Shown here one piece after another: positions 18,574-27,910 of a stretch of 64,000 nucleotides of DNA (positions within the stretch are counted from its first letter, which is position 1; each line of letters starts with the position of its first letter). Both the position numbers and the translations under genes were made by a program. A model generated the notes under the pieces. That model saw only the letters and a program-made list of their open reading frames with translations. It made no database searches and was not told where the DNA came from. Where the stretch lies: NCBI RefSeq assembly GCF_001425265.1, contig NZ_LMEC01000011.1:754412-818411 (forward strand), in the 5' to 3' direction. This DNA is from Massilia sp. Root418 (lineage in GTDB: Bacteria; Pseudomonadota; Gammaproteobacteria; Burkholderiales; Burkholderiaceae_D).

Positions 18574-19050
18574 CTAGAGTCCAGTAGTGTCCGCACTCAA
18601 ACCGGGCACGGACTCGGCCCACATCCCCGTGAAGCGCTCGCTGCAGACTTGTGTATCGGGTGCTGAATCATACACTGCTTCGCCGCGGAAGTGGTCCGAG
18701 TGATAACGGCGCACCAGGTGCAGCTGGTCGGCGATGCAGAACGAATCGGTCAGCTGGCGCAGCGCCGGGCTGCTGCGGCGGCATTCGATGGCATGGCTGT
18801 AATCGCGCAGCAGGCGCTGGAAGCGCGGCGCATGGCGCTCCAGTTCCGTATTGCTGTGCGCGATCAAGGCCAGTCTGCCGTGCCGGGACAGGAAATGGCG
18901 CAGCAGGGCGTCCATTTCGCTGCTGCCCAGCTCCCAGATGGCGAAATCCGGGTCGAATACCTGCAAGCTGAGCCTGGCCTTGGCGATGCAGACCCGCAAT
19001 TGCTCCTGGAATCCCGCGCGGGTATCAAAGGGCTGGATCTGCTTTTCCAT
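18574..19050 (-). CDS. Conserved hypothetical protein downstream of the RoxA-like gene
   Basis: The 158-residue protein has no signal peptide. Its sequence (FDPDFAIWELGSSEMDALLRHF, read in pieces, then ALIAHSNTELERHAPRF and YHSDHFRGEAVYDSA) is compatible with a small phospholipase-D-like or DUF7931-type fold, but I cannot identify catalytic HKD motifs. It starts 9 nt after the RoxA-like gene stop, so the two are an operon. Function unknown. Confidence 0.75.
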   Translation of the reverse strand: MEKQIQPFDTRAGFQEQLRVCIAKARLSLQVFDPDFAIWELGSSEMDALLRHFLSRHGRLALIAHSNTELERHAPRFQRLLRDYSHAIECRRSSPALRQLTDSFCIADQLHLVRRYHSDHFRGEAVYDSAPDTQVCSERFTGMWAESVPGLSADTTGL

Positions 19051-19059
19051 GGCGGCTCC

Positions 19060-20193
19060 TTATTTGCCGGCGGCCAGTTCCAGCCAGCCGTCGGTGTACC
19101 AGGCGTACAGCGCGTCGATTACGTCGTCCGATGCGGCGGCCAGCGCGGCCGGGTCCAGGGCGCGCTCGTTGGCCAGCGCCACCAGCGCGGCGCGGTCGGC
19201 GCGGCCGATGGCGAACGATTCGCCGTTGATGAAGACATGGCTGCCCCGGTACAGCATCTGCGACTTGGCCGACAGCACCACGCCGCCTTTCTTTTCGGCC
19301 GCCTGCAGGAAGCGCTCCAGCGTGAGCGGCTTGGCCGGGCCGGTGAAGAACACATTGTGTTTAGGCTCGGACAGGTATTCGCCCAGGAAGATCGTGATGT
19401 CGTCCTCGGTGAAGCGCACCTTGTTGAGTTCTTCAATCACGGTGTCCAGCATGTGGCGCGGAATTTCGGCCGGCTTGGAACTCGCCTCCAGTTCCGGGTC
19501 GGCGTAGCGGCCCGGCAGGTCGATGGAGTCCGCCATCCATTGCAGGAAGTTCTCGCCCAGTTCCTGGAAGGACGGCGAGCGGAAGCCGATCGAGTAGGTC
19601 TGGCAGTCGCCGATGGCGGTGCCGTCGTGCGCGTAGTGCGGCGGCAGGTAGAGCATGTCGCCGGGTTCCAGCACGAATTCCTCGTCGGCCTCGAAATTGG
19701 CCAGGATTTTCAGCGGCAGGCCTTCGACCAGGTCCAGGTCTTTCTGTGCACTGATGCGCCAGCGGCGCTGGCCCTGCGCTTGCAGCAGGAACACGTCGTA
19801 AGAGTCGAAGTGCGGGCCCACGCCGCCGCCGTCGGTGGCAAAGCTCACCATCAGGTCGTCCAGGCGGGCGTCGGGAATGAAGCGGAACTGGCGCAGCAGC
19901 GCGTCGGCGCGGGCGTCGAACAGGTTCACTCCCTGCACCAGCATGGTCCAGGCCTTTTCATCGCGCGCGGGCAGCGATTCCAGCGGGCCGTGCTGCATGT
20001 CCCAGTTGCCGCCGCTCATGGTGACCAGGCGCGATTCAACATAGTTCTTGCTGGCCAGGCCGGCCAGCGCGTCCAGCGTCAGCAGTGGCTTGAAGCCGGG
20101 CACGGCTTGACGGATGAGTAAAGGCTTCTTGTGCCAATAGTCGCGCAGGAATTGCGCGGGCGTGATGTCGCCCAAGAGAGGTAATTTTTTCAT
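19060..20193 (-). CDS. roxA: Cupin/JmjC ribosomal-protein oxygenase (RoxA/YcfD-like)
   Basis: The 377-residue protein matches RoxA length (373 in E. coli). Fe(II) ligands are present as HFD (His128, Asp130) and a histidine in YLPPHYAHDG (His186 or His189). The N-terminal YWHKKPLLIRQA and a C-terminal winged-helix-like part (from about 260) also fit. RoxA hydroxylates an arginine of ribosomal protein uL16 using 2-oxoglutarate. The gene is divergent from the SlyD-like gene across about 110 bp. Confidence 0.87.
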   Translation of the reverse strand: MKKLPLLGDITPAQFLRDYWHKKPLLIRQAVPGFKPLLTLDALAGLASKNYVESRLVTMSGGNWDMQHGPLESLPARDEKAWTMLVQGVNLFDARADALLRQFRFIPDARLDDLMVSFATDGGGVGPHFDSYDVFLLQAQGQRRWRISAQKDLDLVEGLPLKILANFEADEEFVLEPGDMLYLPPHYAHDGTAIGDCQTYSIGFRSPSFQELGENFLQWMADSIDLPGRYADPELEASSKPAEIPRHMLDTVIEELNKVRFTEDDITIFLGEYLSEPKHNVFFTGPAKPLTLERFLQAAEKKGGVVLSAKSQMLYRGSHVFINGESFAIGRADRAALVALANERALDPAALAAASDDVIDALYAWYTDGWLELAAGK

Positions 20194-20267
20194 ACGTTAT
20201 TATAACAAGCACGCGGATGGGGGAATTCGTGGCGGCGCGGACTCCATGCCCTATAGGGCTTACAGGG

Positions 20268-20273
20268 TATAAT
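20268..20273 (+). promoter_or_regulatory. Probable -10 box of the SlyD-like gene
   Basis: A perfect TATAAT lies 30 bp before the ATG at 20303, preceded by the 12-bp palindrome GCCCTATAGGGC at 20248-20259, close to where the -35 region would be. No good -35 hexamer is visible, so a factor bound at the palindrome might assist. Confidence 0.5.
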
Positions 20274-20302
20274 CTCGCAGCTTAAATATGAAAGGAAGCC
20301 AT

Positions 20303-20845
20303 ATGAAGATCGCCAAGAATACCGTCGTGACCGTGAACTACAAACTGTCCGACGCGCAAAACAACCTCATCGAAGACGGTCGCCAGCCTATGGTCTACCT
20401 GCACGGCGGATACGAGAACACTCTGCCGAAAATCGAAGAAGAACTGGATGGCAAAGAGACCGGTTACGCGACCACGCTGCAGATCGAACCGGAAGACGCG
20501 TTCGGCGACTACGACGCCAACCTGGTCAAGGTCGAGCCGCGCAACCGCCTGCCGGAACCGCTGGAAGTGGGCATGCAGTTCGAAGGCATGCCTGACGGCG
20601 ACGACGGCGACGAAGAAGCCATGATCTTTACCGTGACCGAAATCGCGGACGATAAGGTTGTGCTGGACGGCAACCACCCGCTGGCCGGCATGGCCCTGCG
20701 CTTTGAACTGGAAGTAGTGGACGTGCGTGCCGCCACCGACGAAGAAATCGCCCACGAGCACGTGCACGGCGCCCATGGCCACCACCATGGCGATGAAGAT
20801 GACGGCGACGAAGGCGACGAGTTCCGCTCGCACCCGATTCACTAA
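20303..20845 (+). CDS. slyD: SlyD-like FKBP-type peptidyl-prolyl isomerase
   Basis: The 180-residue protein begins KIAKNTVVTVNYKLSD and has the FKBP core broken by an insert-in-flap chaperone domain (about residues 70-130), then a His/Asp/Glu-rich tail (HEHVHGAHGHHHG) that should bind metal ions. SlyD proteins catalyse proline isomerisation, hold unfolded chains and supply nickel to hydrogenases. The ATG at 20303 is preferred over the one at 20288 because AAAGGAAG stands just before it. Confidence 0.9.
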   Translation: MKIAKNTVVTVNYKLSDAQNNLIEDGRQPMVYLHGGYENTLPKIEEELDGKETGYATTLQIEPEDAFGDYDANLVKVEPRNRLPEPLEVGMQFEGMPDGDDGDEEAMIFTVTEIADDKVVLDGNHPLAGMALRFELEVVDVRAATDEEIAHEHVHGAHGHHHGDEDDGDEGDEFRSHPIH

Positions 20846-20864
20846 GCGGCTCACGGCGGCTCAC

Positions 20865-20955
20865 GGCGGGTTACGGCGTTCCGCCTAACCCGCCCTACGC
20901 ATCACGGATTTCCAGTCCCGTAGGGCGGGTTAGCGCGGCGAGCGCGTAACCCGCC
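20865..20955. repeat. Palindromic GGCGGGTTA repeat pair, locus D
   Basis: Two inverted stem-loop copies lie head to head between convergent genes: GGCGGGTTACGGCG...CTAACCCGCCCTACG and GTAGGGCGGGTTAGCGCG...CGCGTAACCCGCC, with a spacer near 20,899-20,924. The layout is the same as at 4186-4266. Confidence 0.88.
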
Positions 20956-20959
20956 AGCG

Positions 20960-21940
20960 TCACGGCGCCGCGTCCGCGCCATCCACCAGCGTAAACAGCG
21001 CGCCACTGCCCGGCTGCACCCGCACCGCTTCCCACTCGGCACCCAGTCCCAGATGTCCCAGGTTGCCGTGCCACGTGATGGCGGGCGCGGTCTTGCCGTC
21101 GCCCTGGTTATCGATCAGCAGCACCTTGCCTTTGAATTTCTCCGCCAGCGCGCGTACCTGCTTGCGCACCTGCGTGAAGCCGTCCTGCTTCTCGGAGAAG
21201 CCGCCCAGCAGCGAAAAGCCTTCCTCCACGTGCGCACCCAAATCGCCATCTGAAAACAGCACGATGCCTTCCACGCCGCGCCGCTGCGCCATGGCGAACA
21301 GGCGGTGCAGCCAGGCGCGGTTGGCCACCAGCCTGTCCTCGAATTCGCTGTTGCGGCCCGCTTCCTGCAGGTAGTGGTTATTCTTGGCCGGCAGGTTCAG
21401 CGTGGCGAACAGCACCGGCCCGTGTTCCCAGTAGGCGTTCTCCGCATAGCTGCGGAACTTCGCCGTGGCCGACAGCCGCGTCAGCGTGATGGGCTGCGCG
21501 CCCAGCGAGCGGTTATCCGGATAGAACACCTCGCGGATTCGGTTCAGCCGCTCGATGGCGTTGGAGCGCCCGGCCGAATTGCGGCACGCGGTCCAGTCGC
21601 TGCCGGCCGGCGAGACGATGATGGGGCGAGGCGATTCGTCCAGTACCTCCTTGCGCTGCGCGTACAGCTTGTCGCTGCAAGGCTCGCCGGCCCCCTTGAT
21701 GCCGGTGGCCACGATGAACACCGGTTTTTCCTGGTTCACCTCCGCGATGGCGCGCTTGAGCAGCGCTTCGTCGGCGTCGGCCTTGAAGGCATGGCCGATG
21801 GCGCCGAACTGGAAGGCGCGCGGGTTCTTCGCCGCCGCAGCGGCAGCCTTGCCCGTGGCGGTCTTGCCTGCCGCCGCCAGGGCGAACGCGGGCGACGCGG
21901 CCAGGCAGGCCATCAGCAGCAGGGCGCCGCGCCGCGTCAT
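20960..21940 (-). CDS. Putative exported protein, metallophosphoesterase-like
   Basis: The 326-residue product has a signal peptide ([20 protein letters not shown]). Its body begins [23 protein letters not shown] and contains [22 protein letters not shown] and [11 protein letters not shown], which echo calcineurin-like phosphoesterases. The usual GDxH and GNHD metal motifs are not intact, so it may be a degenerate relative. The ATG overlaps the mutS stop by 4 nt (21937-21940), so it is expressed behind mutS. Confidence in function is low. Confidence 0.7.
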   Translation of the reverse strand: MTRRGALLLMACLAASPAFALAAAGKTATGKAAAAAAKNPRAFQFGAIGHAFKADADEALLKRAIAEVNQEKPVFIVATGIKGAGEPCSDKLYAQRKEVLDESPRPIIVSPAGSDWTACRNSAGRSNAIERLNRIREVFYPDNRSLGAQPITLTRLSATAKFRSYAENAYWEHGPVLFATLNLPAKNNHYLQEAGRNSEFEDRLVANRAWLHRLFAMAQRRGVEGIVLFSDGDLGAHVEEGFSLLGGFSEKQDGFTQVRKQVRALAEKFKGKVLLIDNQGDGKTAPAITWHGNLGHLGLGAEWEAVRVQPGSGALFTLVDGADAAP

Positions 21941-24657
21941 GCCAGCGCCGGCTCCGCAAGGCGCTTCAGCTGGTACAGGCGTTCCAGCGCTTCGCGCGGC
22001 GTGAGCGCGTCCGGATCCAGGCCGTCCAGCGCGTCCAGCAGTTCGCGCATGGCGGGCGATTCGGCAGCTTGCGCTGCGGGCGCGTGCTGCGTGCCGTGCT
22101 GCGTTCCGTGCGGCTGCGGCGCCTCGTCGTCGTTGGCGTCCGTGGCCGGCGCGGCAAACAGGTCCAGCTGCGGCGTGGCGTCCAGCGCCTGCGCCTCCAG
22201 GCGCGCCAGGTGCTTGCGCGCGGCCTTGATCACCGGCTGCGGCACGCCTGCCAGCTGCGCCACCTGCAAGCCGTAGCTTTGCGAGGCCGGGCCGTTCTGC
22301 ACCGCGTGCAGGAACACGATGGTGTCCTTGTGCTCCACGGCCGACAGGTGCACGTTGGCGGCGGTCGGATGGCTTTCCGGCAGCTGCGTTAGCTCGAAGT
22401 AGTGGGTGGCGAACAGCGTGAAGCTGCGGCTGGTGTCGATCAGGTGGCGCGCAATGGCCCAGGCCAGCGCCAGGCCGTCGAAGGTGGACGTGCCGCGGCC
22501 GATTTCATCCATCAGCACCAGCGAGTTGTCGGTGGCGCCGTTCAGGATGGCGGCGGCCTCCGTCATCTCCACCATGAAGGTGGAGCGGCCGCCGGCCAGG
22601 TCGTCGGTGGCGCCGATGCGGGTGAACACGCGGTCGATCGGGCCGATCACGGCGCTGGTGGCGGGCACATAGCTGCCCACGTAGGCCAGCAGTGTAATCA
22701 GCGCCACCTGGCGCATGAAGGTCGATTTACCGCCCATGTTCGGGCCGGTGATCAGCAGCAGGCGGCGGTCGTTGACGAAGCGGCAGTCGTTGGCGATGAA
22801 GCGCTCGATCTGGCCTTCCACCACGGGGTGTCGGCCTTCCACGATGTTGATGCACGGTTCGGCCACCAGCTCCGGCGCGCACCAGTTGTGGCGCAGCGCG
22901 TGGCTGGTGAGGGCGGTCAGCGTGTCGATCTGGGCCAGCGCCTGCGCAATGGTCTGCAGCGCGCCGATGAAGGGCGCCAGGTCGGCCAGCAGCTGGTCGT
23001 ACAGGATTTTCTCGCGCGCCAGCGCGCGGTCCTGCGCCGACAGCGCCTTGTCCTCGAAGGCCTTCAGTTCCGGCGTGATGTAGCGCTCGCAGTTCTTCAG
23101 CGTCTGGCGGCGGCGGTAGTCTTCCGGCACCTTGTCGGCCTGGCCGTTGGTCACCTCGATGTAGAAGCCGTGCACGCGGTTGTACTCCACGCGCAGGTTG
23201 GCGATGCCGGTGCGGGCGCGCTCGCGCGTTTCCAGGTCCACCAGGTACTGGCCAGCGTTCTCGGACAGGCCGCGCAGCTCGTCCAGCTCGGCGTCGAAGC
23301 CGCGCGCGATCACGCCGCCGTCGCGCACCATGGTGGCCGGCTCTTCCATCACGGCGCGGGTCAGCAGGTCCAGGCAATTGTCGGGCGTGGCCAGCGCGTG
23401 GTGGATGGAAGCCAGCAAGGAAGGCTTGCCCTGGGCGGTGTCCTGCCCGACGCTGCGTTCCATCGCGTGGCGCAGCATGGGCAGCTGCTTCAGGCCGTCG
23501 CGCAGGCTGGCCAGGTCGCGCGGGCGCGCCGACAGCAGCGCAATGCGCGTGGTGATGCGCTCGATGTCCGGCACCTGCGCCAGCGTCTGCGACAGGATGC
23601 CGGTGGTGTCGCTCTGCGCCAGCGCGGCAATGGCCTGGTGGCGCGCGCGCGCCACGCCCTGGTCGCGTTTTGCGTGGTGCAGCCAGTAGCGCAGCAGGCG
23701 CGAACCCATCGCGGTGCGGCAGTGGTCCAGCAGCGAGAACAGCGTGGGCGATTCCTGGCCGCGGATGGTTTCGGTCAGCTCCAGGTTGCGGCGCGTGGCC
23801 GCATCCAGGCCGATGAATTCGGACTCGGTCTCGGTCGACAGGCTGCGCACGTGCTGCAGGCCGCGTCCCTGGGTCGATTGTGCGTAGCGCAGCAGCGCGC
23901 CGGCCGCGCCGAAGGCCGCGCCCAGGTTGTCCGCGCCGAAGCCGGTGAGGGTGGCCACGCTCAGCTGGTCCAGCAGCGCCTTGTGGCCGCTCACCACGTC
24001 GAAGTGCCACTCCGGCACGCGGTTCACGTGGCAGCTGAAGGCGTCCTCGAACAGCTCGGCGTCGTCGCCGCGCAGGATCTCGGCCGGCGAGATGCGCTCC
24101 AGTTCCTGCTGCATGCGGATGGCAACGGTGCGGCTGTCGCCGGAGAACTCCATCAGTTTCAGCGCGCCGCTGGCCAGCGACAGCCAGGCCAGGCCGGCCG
24201 TCACCACCTTGCGCTGGCTGATCATGCACAGCGCCAGCAGCGGGCGCTCGGCCTTCTCGGGCAGCAGGTCCGAATCGGTCAGCGTCCCCGGCGTGACCAC
24301 GCGCATCACCTTGCGCTCGACCGGGCCCTTGCTGGTGGCCGGGTCGCCGATCTGCTCGCAGATCGCGCAGGACTCGCCAATCTTCACCAGCTTGGCCAGG
24401 TAGCCTTCCAGCGAGTGGAAGGGCACGCCGGCCATCTTGATGGGCTGGCCGTTCGAGCTGCCGCGCGCGGTCAGGGTGATGCCCAGGATGCGCGAGGCCT
24501 TTTCCGCGTCCTCGTGGAACAGCTCGTAGAAGTCGCCCATGCGGTAGAACACCAGCATGGACGGATGTTCCGCCTTGATGCGCAGATATTGCTGCATCAT
24601 AGGTGTAACTTTGGATTTGGAGGACTCTGCAACCTCTTGATTTGACAGCATGTTCAC
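21937..24657 (-). CDS. mutS: DNA mismatch repair protein MutS
   Basis: The 906-residue protein has the mismatch-binding motif [11 protein letters not shown] near residue 38, the Walker [10 protein letters not shown] with Lys644, and [20 protein letters not shown] as Walker B and signature. Length is slightly above E. coli MutS (853) because of a Thr/His/Gln-rich linker before the C-terminal dimerisation helix. MutS recognises mismatches and recruits MutL. The prophage begins just upstream of its start, so its promoter region now borders phage DNA. Confidence 0.97.
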   Translation of the reverse strand: MNMLSNQEVAESSKSKVTPMMQQYLRIKAEHPSMLVFYRMGDFYELFHEDAEKASRILGITLTARGSSNGQPIKMAGVPFHSLEGYLAKLVKIGESCAICEQIGDPATSKGPVERKVMRVVTPGTLTDSDLLPEKAERPLLALCMISQRKVVTAGLAWLSLASGALKLMEFSGDSRTVAIRMQQELERISPAEILRGDDAELFEDAFSCHVNRVPEWHFDVVSGHKALLDQLSVATLTGFGADNLGAAFGAAGALLRYAQSTQGRGLQHVRSLSTETESEFIGLDAATRRNLELTETIRGQESPTLFSLLDHCRTAMGSRLLRYWLHHAKRDQGVARARHQAIAALAQSDTTGILSQTLAQVPDIERITTRIALLSARPRDLASLRDGLKQLPMLRHAMERSVGQDTAQGKPSLLASIHHALATPDNCLDLLTRAVMEEPATMVRDGGVIARGFDAELDELRGLSENAGQYLVDLETRERARTGIANLRVEYNRVHGFYIEVTNGQADKVPEDYRRRQTLKNCERYITPELKAFEDKALSAQDRALAREKILYDQLLADLAPFIGALQTIAQALAQIDTLTALTSHALRHNWCAPELVAEPCINIVEGRHPVVEGQIERFIANDCRFVNDRRLLLITGPNMGGKSTFMRQVALITLLAYVGSYVPATSAVIGPIDRVFTRIGATDDLAGGRSTFMVEMTEAAAILNGATDNSLVLMDEIGRGTSTFDGLALAWAIARHLIDTSRSFTLFATHYFELTQLPESHPTAANVHLSAVEHKDTIVFLHAVQNGPASQSYGLQVAQLAGVPQPVIKAARKHLARLEAQALDATPQLDLFAAPATDANDDEAPQPHGTQHGTQHAPAAQAAESPAMRELLDALDGLDPDALTPREALERLYQLKRLAEPALA

Positions 24658-24855
24658 GAATAAGTAATTGATCTATATGGTAAAAGTCATTCGGTGGCAC
24701 AGCTTGGTCTTACTATCCCCGCATCATCGCACATGCACTCACTTGCACTTTTGGCGTAACTTTTTTCGGTTCGGAAATTGAAGTTACGCTAAAATTCTGA
24801 CGCAGCCCCGCGCTCGGGGTAAAAGCTACGCCAAACCTACACCGCAAAGGGAATC
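24658..24855. other. Gene-free junction between mutS and the prophage integrase (probable attL region)
   Basis: This 198-bp stretch separates the divergent mutS and integrase genes. No tRNA is visible. It contains an inverted repeat, TTGGCGTAACTT at 24751-24762 and AAGTTACGCTAA at 24781-24792 (one mismatch, 18-bp spacer), and a related AGCTACGCCAAA at 24825-24836. Repeats in this position could be integrase arm sites or an integrase operator. The exact att core cannot be fixed without the right end. Confidence 0.55.
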
Positions 24856-26145
24856 ATGCCATTCGACGCGCGCGCCGCCAAGCTCCTGCCAGCAGGCCAA
24901 CACTTTACCATCTCCGAGTGCCCAGGACTCCGTTTCGAGGTGACGGCGACTAAGCGATCGTGGATTTACCGCTATAAGAGCCCGGTCGACGGCAAGATGA
25001 AGCAGACGAAAATCGGCGAGTGGCCTGTTGTCTCGTTCGCTGCAGCGACGGTGGCCTGGGAAAAGCTGCGCGATGCGCGCTCTGATGGCGCGGACCCGAG
25101 CGCCACAAAGAAGGCTGAGCGCAACGAGAAGCGCGCGGTGGCCACCGCCGCGCGCGAGAGGGCGGCGCTGCAGGTGATCACGGTTGCCGACATCTGCAAC
25201 AACTACTTGGTGAAGTACATCGAGAAGAACCGGGGCGAAAAAGGGGCCGTCGAGGTCCGGCGTATGTTCGATACCATGCTGGGGGAGACCGGCTACCTGC
25301 GCGCGGCCGACGTCACCCGCTCGGTGGCGTTCGACCTGATCGAATCGTTCGGGCACATCCCCGTCCAGGCCGCGAAGCTGCGCGCGGAAATCGGCGCAGC
25401 GTGGGACTACGCGCTCGATTCCGGCCGGCTGCCGGAATCCGTGCCGAACTGGTGGCGCCTGATCATGCGCGGCAAATTGCGCAGCAAGGGGCGGATGATC
25501 CAGGGCGCGCCGGCCGGCGTGGTGAAGCGGGTGCTGAGCGAGGCCGAGCTGGCCAAGCTGATACCGTGGCTACCGAACTTTTCCCGAATCGTTGACGACG
25601 TCCTGACGTTGTACCTGTGGACGTGCGCGCGCGGCTCGGAAATCATGGCCATGCACGCCGACGAGATTTCGGAAGAGAGCGATGGATTGTGGTGGACGGT
25701 GCCGAAGGATAAGACGAAGAACAGCTGGCGGGAGCATGCAACGGACTTCCGGGTGCCGTTGGTCGGCCGCGCGGAGCGGATCGTGCGGCGCCGGCTGGAA
25801 GTTGCGGAAGGGGGCTATCTCTTCCCGTCAAAACACTGCGCGTCGGGGCATGTCGAGCAGAAGAATGTGGCCTCGCAGGTCTGGCTGCACATGCCCTACT
25901 CGAAGACGCGGCCAGAGTATGAGAGGCCGAGATTGCCTGTGGAGCGCTGGGCGCCGCATGATCTCCGGCGCAGCTCACGGACGCTGCTGGCGTCCCTGGG
26001 CTGCCCGGACGAGGTGGGGGAAGCAATTCTCGGCCACATGAAGCAGGGTATTACAGGAGTGTACAACCGCCACTCGTATGACAAGGAACGGCGCGAGTGG
26101 CTCACGCGCCTGGATCCCCATCTTGAGCAGTTGGCGCGCGCTTGA
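24856..26145 (+). CDS. int: Tyrosine integrase (P4-like)
   Basis: The 429-residue protein begins with the DUF4102-type arm-binding domain (FDARAAKLLPAGQHFTISE, LRFEVTATKRSWIYRYK) and ends with the recombinase domain carrying catalytic Arg259 (CARGSE), His368-x-x-Arg371 (HDLRR), His394 and Tyr403 (VYNRHSY). It integrates and excises the prophage. Its 3' end overlaps the 3' end of the opposite-strand AlpA-like gene by 44 bp. Confidence 0.95.
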   Translation: MPFDARAAKLLPAGQHFTISECPGLRFEVTATKRSWIYRYKSPVDGKMKQTKIGEWPVVSFAAATVAWEKLRDARSDGADPSATKKAERNEKRAVATAARERAALQVITVADICNNYLVKYIEKNRGEKGAVEVRRMFDTMLGETGYLRAADVTRSVAFDLIESFGHIPVQAAKLRAEIGAAWDYALDSGRLPESVPNWWRLIMRGKLRSKGRMIQGAPAGVVKRVLSEAELAKLIPWLPNFSRIVDDVLTLYLWTCARGSEIMAMHADEISEESDGLWWTVPKDKTKNSWREHATDFRVPLVGRAERIVRRRLEVAEGGYLFPSKHCASGHVEQKNVASQVWLHMPYSKTRPEYERPRLPVERWAPHDLRRSSRTLLASLGCPDEVGEAILGHMKQGITGVYNRHSYDKERREWLTRLDPHLEQLARA

Positions 26146-26374
26146 TCCCCTTGCGGCTGCCAGTGTTCGGCGGCGGCGGCAAATCAGATACCGGGCGCTC
26201 CTCAGCCCATGCCTCGACCTCGCGCAGCAGCCAGCCGACGCGCTGGGCGGACAACTTGCGCGGCGGTGGGAACTCGTTTTGCCGAACCAGCTTCTGAATG
26301 GTGGCGGTTGCCAGCGACAGCACGCTGGCGACCTCCGGCAGGTCGACATAGATCCTCTTTACCGGCGAATTCAC
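26102..26374 (-). CDS. AlpA/Xis-like small DNA-binding protein
   Basis: The 90-residue protein has a winged-helix MerR/AlpA-type core (LPEVASVLSLATATIQKLVRQ, then FPPPRKLSAQRVGWLLREVE), which fits an excisionase or regulator of the neighbouring integrase. I chose the GTG at 26374 because it overlaps the ThiF stop (GTGA), like other junctions in this operon. The upstream in-frame codons lie inside ThiF. It is the last gene of the leftward operon. Confidence 0.82.
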   Translation of the reverse strand: MNSPVKRIYVDLPEVASVLSLATATIQKLVRQNEFPPPRKLSAQRVGWLLREVEAWAEERPVSDLPPPPNTGSRKGIKRAPTAQDGDPGA

Positions 26375-27117
26375 GCTGCACCGCCTTTCACAGGAAGTGG
26401 GCGCATGGTGCCGGTGCGGAGGTTGACGAAGGCGCCGTGCCAAGTGATGCGGCCGTAGCGGAATAATTCCCACAGGATGCTCAGCGCCGGCGTCACGATG
26501 GACTGGTTGACGAACAGCTCCTGGCGCTCGAGCGCCTCGGCCAGGCCGCAGCTCGGCGTGTCGTCCTCAGGCACCGAGGTGTCCACCAGCTCGGGCAGGA
26601 TGGAGTAGGGGCTGGCGAGCTCCACGTGGTCCTGCTGCAGCTTGCTCTTGTCGTGCGTGGGCCGGATCTCGCCTAGGATCACTTGCCCGTCCGCCGCCCG
26701 GTTGCCCAGGTCCATCAGGTAGTGCGCGCGAAAGTTGCGTACGTGCTGCTGAATGTCGCGGCGGGCGCGTGCGCTGTCGACGCAGACGATCATCATGTCG
26801 AAGGCGCTGGCCTCGTCCTCGTATCGGCCGAAGTGCGAGCGCCAGGCAAGCCCGAAGAAGGCGTTGATGCGGTTTACCAGCACGTGCGCCTTCGGCGAGC
26901 CGACGTCGAAGGCGCCGAACATCTGGCGGCCCATATTGGCCTCGCTGACGACGTCCGGATCGAAAGCGTAGACGGCCAGGCCCGGGTGGCCAAGTGCGAC
27001 CAGAGCGTGGTTCAGCCGCGCAAGGCCTGTCAGCATTTGCGAGCCGTTGCCGCCGCAGCCGACCAGTGCGATCTGCACCTGCTGCTGCAGCATGATAGCG
27101 GGAAGGTAGTGTGGCAT
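26371..27117 (-). CDS. PRTRC system ThiF-family protein (E1-like)
   Basis: The 248-residue Rossmann-fold adenylating enzyme has nucleotide motif GCGGNG (20-25), DPDVVSEANMGRQ with Asp53, Asp55, Arg64 and Gln65, Lys76, and a candidate catalytic Cys190 in DDTPSCGLAEA. These are the ATP-site residues of E1/ThiF/MoeB enzymes, which adenylate the C-terminal Gly of a ubiquitin-like protein. The start at 27117 has AGGAG 7 nt upstream, and 8 nt separate it from the protein A stop. It is the most recognisable PRTRC member. Confidence 0.93.
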   Translation of the reverse strand: MPHYLPAIMLQQQVQIALVGCGGNGSQMLTGLARLNHALVALGHPGLAVYAFDPDVVSEANMGRQMFGAFDVGSPKAHVLVNRINAFFGLAWRSHFGRYEDEASAFDMMIVCVDSARARRDIQQHVRNFRAHYLMDLGNRAADGQVILGEIRPTHDKSKLQQDHVELASPYSILPELVDTSVPEDDTPSCGLAEALERQELFVNQSIVTPALSILWELFRYGRITWHGAFVNLRTGTMRPLPVKGGAA

Positions 27118-27125
27118 GAGCGCTC

Positions 27126-27899
27126 CTACGCGTAAATCCTGGCCGCTGGCACGCTCAGCGGTATGGTAAGCCCGAGCACGCACAGGCGGAAGGTGACGGT
27201 AGGCTCATCCTGATCCAGCATGCCGTAGACGCCGGCGATCTTCACGCTGCCGGCGTCGTCTGCGTCGTCCGTAGCGCTGAAGAAGGCCGGCCCGTGTCCG
27301 TGGCTGTGCAGGTCGATCACGAGGTGCTCGTCCTCGGCAAGCTCTACTTGCTTGAACTGGATATGGGCGGTGCTGGCCTGGCCGATGGTTTCCGGGTAGG
27401 CGATACGCCACGCGTTGCTGGCACTGTTCCAAATCACGCTTGCGGCGGCCTCGACCGGGGCCACGCCGCGAGCGCGGTGCGCGAACTCCTGAAGCTGCGG
27501 CATGGCGCCGCCGAGCGGCCCGAAGGCCAGCTCCACTTTCGGTTGCACGGCGCCGTACGGAACGTGCACGTTCGGAATGGCCGTGAGCCGATGTAGTAGA
27601 TGCAGCCACGGGCGGCGCGCCTCGAGGTATACGCCATCGGCGGCCAGCACCAGGCGGTGCCCATTCTCCTGCAGTGGGAGGAATTCACAGTGCGCCGGCG
27701 CCACTACCATCGGCACGGCGCGCAGCAGTGCAGTGTCCAGCTGCAAAGCTGCAGCGTCAGCCGCATCTTCGTCCACTGCCAGGACCTGCGGGCGCGCGGC
27801 ATTGATTGCCGCTTCGGTCGTGGCTGCAAACTCGGCAAATGCTGCCTTCGTCATGTCCAGCAGTTGGTCCATTTTGATCAGGTACTCTTGTCCGGTCAT
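27126..27899 (-). CDS. PRTRC system protein A, JAMM peptidase-like
   Basis: The 257-residue protein contains an intact JAB/JAMM metalloprotease motif: Glu150, then His198-Ser-His200, seven residues, Ser208-x-x-Asp211 (HSHGHGPAFFSATD). JAMM enzymes cut isopeptide or peptide bonds after ubiquitin-like domains. The domain proper begins near residue 58 (LLRAVPMVVAPAHCEF). The first 57 residues are an extra helical segment read from a start with a good GGAGG site. It lies 11 nt after protein B. Confidence 0.9.
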   Translation of the reverse strand: MTGQEYLIKMDQLLDMTKAAFAEFAATTEAAINAARPQVLAVDEDAADAAALQLDTALLRAVPMVVAPAHCEFLPLQENGHRLVLAADGVYLEARRPWLHLLHRLTAIPNVHVPYGAVQPKVELAFGPLGGAMPQLQEFAHRARGVAPVEAAASVIWNSASNAWRIAYPETIGQASTAHIQFKQVELAEDEHLVIDLHSHGHGPAFFSATDDADDAGSVKIAGVYGMLDQDEPTVTFRLCVLGLTIPLSVPAARIYA

Positions 27900-27910
27900 A
27901 CTTCCTCCAG

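Noticed and set aside
22402..24645. 747-residue open frame on the plus strand opposite mutS
   Set aside because: It is the high-GC antisense shadow of mutS. It is low in complexity (Arg/Ala/Gly/Gln/His), has no start context or family match, and runs against a confirmed gene.
24658..24855. tRNA as attachment site
   Set aside because: No cloverleaf or conserved TTCGANNC-type stretch can be found in this gap.
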